Of a DNA stretch of 5,229 bases, positions 1 through 5,177 are shown piece after piece. The stretch's first letter is position 1. Each line of letters opens with the position of its first letter. Below the pieces are notes generated by a model. It was given only the letters and a program-made list of their open reading frames with translations. It was not told the DNA's origin and did no database searches. The translations under genes and the position numbers were made by a program. Origin of the DNA: Nanobdellota archaeon (GTDB lineage: Archaea > Nanobdellota > Nanobdellia > Pacearchaeales > GW2011-AR1); NCBI GenBank assembly GCA_018901375.1, contig JAHIEP010000037.1:1-5229 (forward strand), written 5' to 3'.

Positions 1-282
1 ATACCTCGGTAATCTTTAATTACCGCACATCTTCCTTCAATTGCCATTTTATACCTCCATTATATTTAATTCTTACCAAATAGCCAAGTCTCCTAACACC
101 TAACACCTTACATCTAATACCTCGGTAATCTTTAATTACCGCACATCTTCCTTCAATTGCCATTTTATACCTCCATTATATTTAATTCTTACCAAATAGC
201 CAAGTCTCCTAACACCTAACACCTTACATCTAATACCTCGGTAATCTTTAATTACCACGCATCTTCCTTCAATTGCCATTTT
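1..282. repeat. 116-bp tandem repeat array (2 full units plus 50 bp), continuing past the left edge
   Basis: Units 1-116 and 117-232 read identically base for base. A third copy, 233-282, matches the first 50 bases with two substitutions (around 257-259) and then diverges. The window begins inside the array, so its true size is unknown. Each unit holds a perfect inverted repeat, GGTAAT-loop-ATTACC (8-24, 124-140, 240-256). On the minus strand each complete unit carries a GGAGGT ribosome-binding-like motif followed by ATGGCAATTGAAGG. The unit is one continuous sequence with no repeat/spacer alternation, so it is a minisatellite and not a CRISPR array. Identity of the two full units points to recent amplification or homogenisation. 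Function unknown. Confidence 0.95.
136..279 (-). CDS. possible 47-aa small ORF at the edge of the tandem repeat
   Basis: This minus-strand reading frame starts with ATG at 279, preceded at 284-290 by AAGGAGG, an excellent Shine-Dalgarno match with 4 bases of spacing. It encodes 47 residues beginning MAIEGRCVVIKDYRG, rich in Arg, Gly, Val and Lys, and ends at a TAA in the next repeat unit. I recognise no family. The second unit encodes an almost identical 47-aa frame (163 down to 20, Ala for Val at residue 8) behind GGAGGT, and a third frame starts at 47 and leaves the window. The frame overlaps the next one by 28 bases in another phase. It may be a real small protein, a remnant of a duplicated gene start, or chance coding in a minisatellite. 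Confidence 0.25.
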   Translation of the reverse strand: MAIEGRCVVIKDYRGIRCKVLGVRRLGYLVRIKYNGGIKWQLKEDVR

Positions 283-320
283 TCCTCCTTCTTGATTTAG
301 TTCCCATCGAACATAACCCC

Positions 321-353
321 ACCTAACCCCTAACATCTAATACCTAACACCTA
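321..353. repeat. low-complexity CCTAACAC-like tract
   Basis: Degenerate copies of an about 8-base unit (CCTAACCC, CCTAACAT, CTAATACC, TAACACCT) lie directly downstream of the aIF2-beta stop codon. They resemble a segment of the 116-bp unit (about 92-122), so this is probably a decayed part of the same repeat family. No gene or clear terminator is visible in the 73 bases between the array and the stop codon of the initiation factor gene. Confidence 0.6.
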
Positions 354-355
354 GT

Positions 356-757
356 TCAAATCCTATGGATTTGAATTTTCCCCCCGCAAGCCATACATCT
401 CAAATACAATTTCCCATCCTCATCACTCAGTTCAGTATCCGGCTTCTTACACTTAGCACACAACACAAACCGCTCAACATACTTTCTAATTTTATCATTA
501 ACATCCTTACTAGCCAACTTCCGCGACAAAATCAGCCTATCTCCCTTAATCTCTCCCTGACTAGCTAACTCCTTCGTTAAAAATTTCATCAAATGCTCAG
601 GATTCCTACGAATACACTGAACAACACGCACAAAATTCGAAATCACCGTCCGCGTCCCTTCATGATGTCCCGCAACGTTCAATATCTCAAACCTCTCACA
701 CTCAGCCGTAACCTTAACATTCTCATACGCCTCCTCCAACATCTGTTCATATTCCAT
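356..757 (-). CDS. eif2b: translation initiation factor aIF2 subunit beta
   Basis: This is the beta subunit of the heterotrimeric archaeal initiation factor aIF2, which with alpha and the GTPase gamma subunit brings initiator Met-tRNA to the small ribosomal subunit in the cytoplasm. The 133-aa length is normal for the family. An N-terminal helix for contact with gamma (about 1-20) is followed by the central alpha/beta domain (about 21-95), with the recognisable stretches GTRTVISNF, RRNPEHLMKFL and KELASQGEI. A C-terminal zinc ribbon follows, with CxxC pairs at Cys100/Cys103 and Cys121/Cys124 around PDTEL. The ATG at 757 gives a complete N-terminus. A G-rich GGGGGA lies 4 bases upstream, but the TATA-like box at 779-786 sits about 26 bases from the ATG, so the mRNA may be leaderless. 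It is divergent from psmB and ends next to the repeat array. All zinc ligands are present. Confidence 0.95.
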   Translation of the reverse strand: MEYEQMLEEAYENVKVTAECERFEILNVAGHHEGTRTVISNFVRVVQCIRRNPEHLMKFLTKELASQGEIKGDRLILSRKLASKDVNDKIRKYVERFVLCAKCKKPDTELSDEDGKLYLRCMACGGKIQIHRI

Positions 758-778
758 AAATCCCCCTAGAAACCAACC

Positions 779-786
779 TATTTAAG
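779..786 (-). promoter_or_regulatory. TATA-like box for aIF2-beta
   Basis: The minus strand reads CTTAAATA here, centred about 26 bases upstream of the ATG at 757. That is the usual archaeal distance from TATA box to transcription start, so transcription would begin at or very near the start codon. The call rests on sequence and spacing only. Confidence 0.5.
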
Positions 787-843
787 CATTCCCACGCACA
801 ACCCAAAACCAAAAAACTTAAAAACCAAACAATCCTAAAACTA

Positions 844-851
844 TTATAAAT
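844..851 (+). promoter_or_regulatory. TATA-like box for psmB
   Basis: TTATAAAT is centred about 31 bases before the psmB ATG, predicting a transcript starting 4-6 bases upstream of the codon. No Shine-Dalgarno motif lies at the expected place, which fits a nearly leaderless mRNA. A weaker alternative, CTTAAAAA at 817-824, would give a leader of about 30 bases that includes the hairpin at 852-871. Confidence 0.5.
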
Positions 852-871
852 TCTAGAGAGCAATCTCAAGA
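852..871 (+). other. small imperfect hairpin with GCAA loop before psmB
   Basis: GAGA (856-859) and TCTC (864-867) pair around a GCAA tetraloop (860-863). After an A-A mismatch, TCT (852-854) pairs with AGA (869-871), giving seven base pairs in all. It ends 7 bases before the psmB ATG. It exists as RNA only if transcription starts from the upstream box near 820. Confidence 0.3.
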
Positions 872-878
872 TTCTAAA

Positions 879-1544
879 ATGGATGCAGATTTGAAAAAAA
901 ATATTTTGACAACAGGTACTTCCCTAGTAGGAATAGTATGCAAAGACGGCATAGTCATGGCAGGAGACCGAAAAACCACAGCCGGCGGCCAAATCGTCAT
1001 GAACAAAAATAAACAAAAAGTCTGCCAACTAAACGACTACTTAGTAATATCAGGAACCGGAACCTCCTCCGACATAGACCTAGCAAAAAAACTAATCACA
1101 GCCCAACTTAAACTCAAAGAACTCAAAGACAAAAAAAGACCAACAATCAAAGAAGCCGCAAACATGATAGCAATGACTTCCTACCGAAACATCCGACAAC
1201 CCTCGATGATTCCCTTCATGGCAGGATTAATGGTCGGTGGCCTAAACGAAAACAACGAAGCAGAACTTTACTCAGTTGAACCAGCAGGCTCCGTAATGAG
1301 AGTTGAAGACTTCGACGCAAATTTCTCCTCGGGAATGCCCTACATCTTAGGAATGCTCGAAAGAACTTTCAAAGAAAACTTAACAATCGAAGAAGGAATA
1401 GAACTCGCAATCGGAGCAATCAAAGCATCGTCCGAACGAGACACAGCATCCGGTCACGGAATCGACGTTTTCACAATTACAAAAGACGGTATCAAACACG
1501 TTTCGAAACAAAAACTCGAAAAAGTTTACACAGAACACAATTAA
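879..1544 (+). CDS. psmB: 20S proteasome beta subunit (catalytic)
   Basis: This is the proteolytic subunit of the archaeal 20S proteasome, an N-terminal threonine hydrolase whose beta rings sit between alpha rings in the cytoplasm. The 221-aa precursor has a 13-residue propeptide ending in Gly13; autocleavage would expose Thr14 as the nucleophile (TTG|TSLVGIV). The rest of the active site is present: Asp30 (mature Asp17, in MAGDRKT), Lys47 (equivalent of Lys33 after a one-residue insertion in the preceding loop), Ser151 in FSSGMP, and Asp188 and Ser191 in RDTASGHGIDV. Length is normal. The ATG gives a propeptide of the expected size. No alpha subunit gene is in the window. The next gene is the aCPSF1/FttA nuclease, 88 bases downstream, an arrangement seen in other archaea such as Methanocaldococcus jannaschii (MJ1237-MJ1236). 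Confidence 0.96.
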   Translation: MDADLKKNILTTGTSLVGIVCKDGIVMAGDRKTTAGGQIVMNKNKQKVCQLNDYLVISGTGTSSDIDLAKKLITAQLKLKELKDKKRPTIKEAANMIAMTSYRNIRQPSMIPFMAGLMVGGLNENNEAELYSVEPAGSVMRVEDFDANFSSGMPYILGMLERTFKENLTIEEGIELAIGAIKASSERDTASGHGIDVFTITKDGIKHVSKQKLEKVYTEHN

Positions 1545-1573
1545 AAAAGAGAAAATTCAAAATGACAAATAAA

Positions 1574-1583
1574 TATATTAAAG
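1574..1583 (+). promoter_or_regulatory. TATA-like box for fttA
   Basis: TATATTAAAG lies in the 88-base gap after psmB. A start about 26 bases downstream would fall at about 1602-1605, right at the start of the shared leader element. The mRNA would then begin with the AGGAAG motif and the hairpin. Read-through from psmB is also possible, since no T-rich terminator is seen after its stop codon. Confidence 0.45.
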
Positions 1584-1600
1584 GTATTCTATTACCAATG

Positions 1601-1632
1601 CAGGAAGTTGGTAAGAAACCTTGGTTTCTTAC
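1601..1632 (+). promoter_or_regulatory. leader element copy 1: AGGAAG motif plus 10-bp hairpin abutting the fttA start codon
   Basis: GTAAGAAACC (1611-1620) and GGTTTCTTAC (1623-1632) are perfect reverse complements separated by TT; in RNA the top reads as a CUUG tetraloop closed by a C-G pair. The 3' strand ends at 1632 and the ATG is 1633-1635. AGGAAG (1602-1607), a partial Shine-Dalgarno match (AGGA), lies 25 bases from the ATG in the linear sequence but only 3 bases away if the hairpin is folded. An alternative stem, TACCAA (1593-1598) with TTGGTA (1608-1613), would disrupt the first. The first 27 bases and the last 10 recur before the presenilin-like gene. Confidence 0.8.
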
Positions 1633-3519
1633 ATGGACATTCTAAAAACAATTGAAGAGCAATTACCGCGAGGTGTCGTAACTTCTACAATATTTGAAGG
1701 TGCAAACATAGTCGTCTACACTTCAGACACAGCCTTCTTCAAAAACGGCGACCCCGAAATCAAAGAAGTCGTAAACACAATCAAAAAAAGAATCGAACTC
1801 CGAGCGGACAAATCAATTCTAATGTCACAAGAAGAAACCGAGAAAAAAATCCGAGAAATAATCCCAAACGAAGCCGAACTATCACAAATCATATTCGACC
1901 CACAACGAAGCACAGTAATAATAGAAACCCAAAGACCCGGACTAGCAATCGGAAAAGGCGGACAATTATTAAGAGAGATAAAAATCCAAACCTTCTGGAA
2001 ACCACAAGTTCAACGAGCTCCAGCAATAAAATCAAAAATCACAGAAAAAATCCGAGAAGTCCTCTACCAAGACAACTCCTACAGAAAAAAATTCCTAAAC
2101 AGCATCGGAGAAAAAATATACAAAGAATGGAACCCAGACAAAATGGAAGAATGGGTCAGACTCACAGCACTCGGAGGCGGACGACAAGTCGGACGAAGCT
2201 GCTTCCTTATGCAAACTCCAATATCAAGAGTCCTAATAGACTGCGGAGTAGATGTATCTTCCCAGGACAAAGACAAATATCCCTACCTCGAAGCCCCAGA
2301 ACTAGACATCTCCACACTCGACGCTATAATCCTTTCACACGCACACCTTGACCATTCCGGACTAATCCCCTACCTTTACAAGATGGGATACAAAGGACCA
2401 GTCTACATGACAGCCCCAACCCGAGACATCGCAGCCCTAATGGCTCTCGACTTCATCGGCGTCGCATACAAACAAGCAGCCACACCACTCTTCAAATCAA
2501 CCGACATCAGAAACATGGTCAAACATTCAATCGCCCTAAGCTACCAAGAAGTAACCGACATCACACCCGACATCCGAATCACTCTCTACAACGCCGGCCA
2601 CACCCTCGGCTCCTCAATGATTCACTTCAACATCGGCAACGGACTCCATAACTACGTCTACTCCGGCGACATCAAATTCGGAAAAACCCGAGCACTAGAA
2701 GCCGCAACAACTTACTTCCCAAGATTAGAAACTCTTCAACTCGAAGCAACCTACGGAGGCAAAGACAACAACTATCCTCCACGAAAAGAATCCGAAGAAG
2801 AATTATTAGAATTCGTAAAAGAAATAATCCAAAAAGGAGGAAAAGTTTTACTCCCCGAATTAGGAACCGGGCACGCCCAAGAAAAAATGTTAATCCTAGA
2901 AGACGCAATGCGTTCCGGAAAAATTCCAAAAGTCCCCGTCTATATCGACGGTATGATTTGGGACATCAACGCAATCCACACCGCTTATCCAGATTTCTTA
3001 TCCAACGCTCTAAGAGCAAACATCTTCGCTGACAACAACCCATTCACATCAGAAATATTCACTCAAGTCGGCTCAGCTCAAGAGCGAAAACAAATCATCG
3101 AAGGCGGACCCTGTATAATCCTAGCAACATCAGGAATGCTCGTCGGAGGCGCCTCAGTAGAATATCTCCGAGAATTCGCAGACTCACCCAACAACGGACT
3201 CTGCCTCTCATGTTACCAGCCACCAAATGGTCTAGGCCGACAACTCAAAGAAGGACTACAAGAAGCAAAATTCGACGTCAACGGAAGAACAGAAACCGTC
3301 CCAATCAGATTAAAAATCCTCTCAATCGAAGGATTCTCCGGACACTCCTCGCGAAACGAACTAATGGCCTTCATGAACAACATAAATCCAAAACCAAGAA
3401 AAGTAATCATCAACCACGGCGAACAATCCCGATGCCTCGACCTAGCATCCAGCATCTACAAACAACAACGAACCGAAACCATCGTCCCAAAAAATCTCGA
3501 AACAATCCGCCTAAGATAA
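1633..3519 (+). CDS. fttA: aCPSF1 / FttA: KH-metallo-beta-lactamase-beta-CASP ribonuclease, transcription termination factor
   Basis: This 628-aa protein is the archaeal homologue of the CPSF73 endonuclease. Known members cut nascent RNA and terminate transcription (FttA). Order of domains: N-terminal KH region (about 1-145; GXXG at 106-109 in AIGKGG), metallo-beta-lactamase domain (about 175-385 and 560-628) and inserted beta-CASP domain (about 386-560). Zinc and catalytic residues visible are H236xH238xD240H241, His323 (AGHTLGS), Asp346 (SGD), and the beta-CASP residues Glu371 (LEATYGG), His571 (GFSGHSS) and His595 (NHGE). ATSGMLVGG (498-506) and the C-terminal NLETIRLR are typical. The position usually read as GRxQE is GHAQE here (412-416). 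I start at the ATG at 1633, which directly follows the hairpin; a TTG at 1621 in the same frame lies inside the hairpin and is unlikely. Length is near the family norm of roughly 630-650. Confidence 0.96.
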   Translation: MDILKTIEEQLPRGVVTSTIFEGANIVVYTSDTAFFKNGDPEIKEVVNTIKKRIELRADKSILMSQEETEKKIREIIPNEAELSQIIFDPQRSTVIIETQRPGLAIGKGGQLLREIKIQTFWKPQVQRAPAIKSKITEKIREVLYQDNSYRKKFLNSIGEKIYKEWNPDKMEEWVRLTALGGGRQVGRSCFLMQTPISRVLIDCGVDVSSQDKDKYPYLEAPELDISTLDAIILSHAHLDHSGLIPYLYKMGYKGPVYMTAPTRDIAALMALDFIGVAYKQAATPLFKSTDIRNMVKHSIALSYQEVTDITPDIRITLYNAGHTLGSSMIHFNIGNGLHNYVYSGDIKFGKTRALEAATTYFPRLETLQLEATYGGKDNNYPPRKESEEELLEFVKEIIQKGGKVLLPELGTGHAQEKMLILEDAMRSGKIPKVPVYIDGMIWDINAIHTAYPDFLSNALRANIFADNNPFTSEIFTQVGSAQERKQIIEGGPCIILATSGMLVGGASVEYLREFADSPNNGLCLSCYQPPNGLGRQLKEGLQEAKFDVNGRTETVPIRLKILSIEGFSGHSSRNELMAFMNNINPKPRKVIINHGEQSRCLDLASSIYKQQRTETIVPKNLETIRLR

Positions 3520-3520
3520 A

Positions 3521-3530
3521 CTTATATAAG
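3521..3530 (+). promoter_or_regulatory. TATA-like box for the presenilin-like gene
   Basis: CTTATATAAG follows the fttA stop codon by one base and is the cleanest TATA-like sequence in the window. A start about 26 bases downstream would give a leader of roughly 85 bases containing the whole second leader element. A weaker A/T-rich alternative (about 3544-3555) would start transcription just before the shared element. Confidence 0.55.
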
Positions 3531-3577
3531 GAACCATCCTAATAAAATTAAAAAGAAACAAAACCAAGCAATATCAA

Positions 3578-3636
3578 CAGGAAGTTGGTAAGAAACCTTG
3601 GTTTACCAAAACCACCTACTGGGTGGTTTCTTACAA
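3578..3636 (+). promoter_or_regulatory. leader element copy 2: expanded hairpin before the presenilin-like gene
   Basis: Bases 3578-3604 are identical to 1601-1627, and 3625-3634 repeats the GGTTTCTTAC of copy 1, so GTAAGAAACC (3588-3597) can pair with 3625-3634 over 10 bp. The loop is 27 bases long, against 2 in copy 1. The extra 25 bases (3605-3629) end with a second GGTTT. They create a strong local hairpin, AAACCACC (3609-3616) with GGTGGTTT (3622-3629), which competes with the outer helix for 3625-3629. TTGGTA (3585-3590) can also pair with TACCAA (3604-3609). With the outer helix folded, AGGAAG (3579-3584) is 5 bases from the ATG at 3637. Confidence 0.75.
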
Positions 3637-4611
3637 ATGAAACACAAACTAACTATAACCCTAATCCTTCTCGGAATGTTCCTAGTCACACAATTCATCG
3701 GACTCTTCGTCATCAACGCCTACACCCCTCAAACAATCATCGACCCAACAACCGGAGAACAAACTCAAGCTCCAGGAAACGAACTCCCCTTCGGACTTCA
3801 AACCAATCAAGACGAACCAACACCAACCTTCCTATCAATCGTCTTCTCTTTCGCACTAGCCTTCGCACTAATCCTCCTCCTAATGAAATACAAATGGAAA
3901 ATGGTAATCCGTCTCTGGTTCTTCCTCGTAGTAACTCTCGCACTGTCCATCTCAATTTACGCAATCCTAAAATACACTTATACCATTACACTATTACACT
4001 ATTACACTATTACTACTATCTCAATCATCGCCCTCGCTGTCGCAATCCCTCTAGCCCTCATAAAAATATTCCGCCCAAACATGTACGTCCACAACCTAAC
4101 CGAACTCCTAATCTACCCAGGCATCGCCGCCGTCTTCGTCCCAATCCTAACATGGAAATCAATCATCGCCCTCCTAATCCTAATCTCACTCTATGACGCA
4201 TGGGCAGTCTGGCGATCAGGCATCATGCAAAAAATGGCAAAATTCCAAATGGAAGAACTAAAAATATTCGGCGGCTTCCTACTCCCCTCAGTCTCGAAAA
4301 AAGTAGAAAATCAAATCAGAAAAATCAAACAAAAATACAAAAACAAAAAAATGCCAAACAAAATAAAAAGCAAAAAATTCAAAATCAACCTCGCAATCCT
4401 CGGCGGCGGCGACGTAATCTTCCCAATCATCACAGCCGGCGTCTTCATGCGAACCTTCGGAATAATCCCAGCCCTCTTCGTAATCTTCGGAGCCCTAGCC
4501 GGTTTATCGTCGATATTCCTATTCTCCCAAAAAGGAAAAGCCTACCCAGCAATGCCCTACATAACAACCGGAATCTTCGCCGCACTACTACTCTGGAAAT
4601 TACTTTTCTAA
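3637..4611 (+). CDS. presenilin-family intramembrane aspartyl protease (signal peptide peptidase-like)
   Basis: This 324-aa multi-spanning membrane protein has the three marks of the presenilin/signal peptide peptidase family (MEROPS A22, archaeal PSH). These are the YD motif with Asp187 in helix 6 (LYDAWAVW), the GxGD motif with Asp259 in helix 7 (LGGGDVIFP), and the PAL-like motif PAMP at 304-307 before the last helix. I count about nine hydrophobic segments: roughly 5-27, 66-83, 90-111, 124-143, 155-173, 174-190, 249-270, 275-296 and 303-322. A basic loop (about 220-250) separates the two catalytic helices. Family members cut transmembrane segments within the membrane; the substrate here is unknown, with signal peptides likely given the convergent signal peptidase gene. 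The ATG at 3637 directly follows the leader element; upstream TTG codons in frame fall inside that element. An 8-bp tandem repeat lies within the gene between helices 3 and 4. Confidence 0.88.
   Translation: MKHKLTITLILLGMFLVTQFIGLFVINAYTPQTIIDPTTGEQTQAPGNELPFGLQTNQDEPTPTFLSIVFSFALAFALILLLMKYKWKMVIRLWFFLVVTLALSISIYAILKYTYTITLLHYYTITTISIIALAVAIPLALIKIFRPNMYVHNLTELLIYPGIAAVFVPILTWKSIIALLILISLYDAWAVWRSGIMQKMAKFQMEELKIFGGFLLPSVSKKVENQIRKIKQKYKNKKMPNKIKSKKFKINLAILGGGDVIFPIITAGVFMRTFGIIPALFVIFGALAGLSSIFLFSQKGKAYPAMPYITTGIFAALLLWKLLF
3985..4014 (+). repeat. 8-bp tandem repeat (ATTACACT, 3 full copies plus 6 bases) inside the protease gene
   Basis: ATTACACT occurs at 3985, 3993 and 4001 without interruption, followed by ATTACT. 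It encodes residues 117-126 (ITLLHYYTIT), in or next to the loop between membrane segments 3 and 4. The unit length is not a multiple of three, so gain or loss of one copy shifts the frame. Confidence 0.9.
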
Positions 4612-4630
4612 TTCTAAAGGACATCAGTCA

Positions 4631-4664
4631 TCTAAAGCCGAAGCTCTAAAGCCGAAGGCTCTAG
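4631..4664. repeat. 14-bp direct repeats in the convergent intergenic gap
   Basis: TCTAAAGCCGAAG occurs at 4631-4643 and 4645-4657, a 14-base period, followed by GCTCTAG. A further TCTAAAGG lies at 4614-4621. The second copy can form a small AGCC-GAA-GGCT hairpin. The repeats sit between the 3' ends of two converging genes and overlap the stop codon of the signal peptidase (4661-4663). A role as a bidirectional terminator is possible, but there is no T-tract to support it. Confidence 0.7.
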
Positions 4665-5119
4665 AAAACCACCCCGACAGTAACAAACTCAATCTCCTCA
4701 AACCGAACCTTTCCGTCATTAATTAAATTCCTATCTCCCTGCACAACAAAATAAACACCCTCGCTGTCAACACCCTTCTCAACAACCCGATGCACAACCA
4801 ATCTCCCACCGACCCTAAACGAAACAATATCCCCAACATTAATCTCTTCAGAATTAAAAGGCACAACCCGAATCCCATTCGCCCCCTCATCAAAAAACGG
4901 CTTCATACTCCCACTTCCAGAATAACTCGACAGCGTCGCATTCTCAATCATCAAAACAACCCTATCATCAAAAACAACAATATCCTCATCCGCAACCCAA
5001 TCCGACGGCGCCCCAACATCAGCAACCACAAACCCACTAATAGAACCAGACCCCAAAAACGAAACCCCAAATCCCAAAACCAGCCCCAACAAAAAAACCA
5101 CAACATATCCAAACTTCAT
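4661..5119 (-). CDS. signal peptidase I, archaeal/ER type (S26 family)
   Basis: This is a 152-aa membrane-anchored serine protease that removes signal peptides from exported proteins outside the cytoplasmic membrane. One N-terminal hydrophobic segment (about 4-22) acts as the anchor and is followed by a Gly/Ser-rich spacer. Catalytic boxes are in order: Ser71 in SGSGSMKP, the NVGDIVSF strand (94-101), His110 in VVHRVVE, and Asp129 and Asp135 in QGDRNLINDGK. His in place of the bacterial general-base Lys marks the archaeal/Sec11-like type. There is no C-terminal membrane segment. I start at the ATG at 5119 (MKFGYVVV); a TTG at 5134 would add five residues and is less likely. The protein is very rich in Val, Gly and Phe because the coding strand is G+T-rich. 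Convergent with the presenilin-like protease gene, 49 bases between them. Confidence 0.9.
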   Translation of the reverse strand: MKFGYVVVFLLGLVLGFGVSFLGSGSISGFVVADVGAPSDWVADEDIVVFDDRVVLMIENATLSSYSGSGSMKPFFDEGANGIRVVPFNSEEINVGDIVSFRVGGRLVVHRVVEKGVDSEGVYFVVQGDRNLINDGKVRFEEIEFVTVGVVF

Positions 5120-5142
5120 AAAAACCAAATACAATTTCCCTA

Positions 5143-5156
5143 CTTAAATATTTATA
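5143..5156 (-). promoter_or_regulatory. TATA-like region for the signal peptidase gene
   Basis: The minus strand reads TATAAATATTTAAG, two overlapping TATA-like boxes centred about 28-33 bases upstream of the ATG at 5119. Transcription would start within about 7 bases of the ATG. No Shine-Dalgarno motif is seen, consistent with a leaderless or nearly leaderless mRNA. Confidence 0.55.
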
Positions 5157-5177
5157 TCCCAAAACACCAACCAAAAA

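Noticed and set aside
1..282. CRISPR array
   Set aside because: The 116-bp units are contiguous and identical along their whole length, with no short repeats separated by unique spacers.
758..778. A third copy of the shared leader before aIF2-beta (minus strand TTGGTTTCT)
   Set aside because: Only 9 bases match and the complementary GTAAGAAACC arm is missing, so no helix can form.
1621..1632. TTG start for fttA, adding MVSY
   Set aside because: The TTG lies in the loop of the hairpin; the ATG at 1633 starts at a family-typical N-terminus.
1598..1645. Upstream ORF (15 codons, beginning MQEVGKKPWF) overlapping the fttA start
   Set aside because: Copy 2 of the leader has no ATG in this frame nearby, and the likely transcription start (about 1602) lies downstream of the ATG, so the shared peptide is probably a by-product of the shared RNA element.
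2672..2929. Antisense frame within fttA, and other shadow frames across the window
   Set aside because: These overlap well-supported genes, show biased low-complexity composition and have no start signals.
3588..3634. Archaeal intron or bulge-helix-bulge site in the second leader
   Set aside because: No paired 3-base bulges around a 4-bp helix are evident, and the element lies outside the coding region.
3585..4196. Long open frame over the leader and first half of the presenilin-like gene
   Set aside because: The product is Arg/Asn/Pro-rich with no family features. It is explained by the A+C-rich strand. It matters only as the frame entered after loss of one 8-bp repeat.
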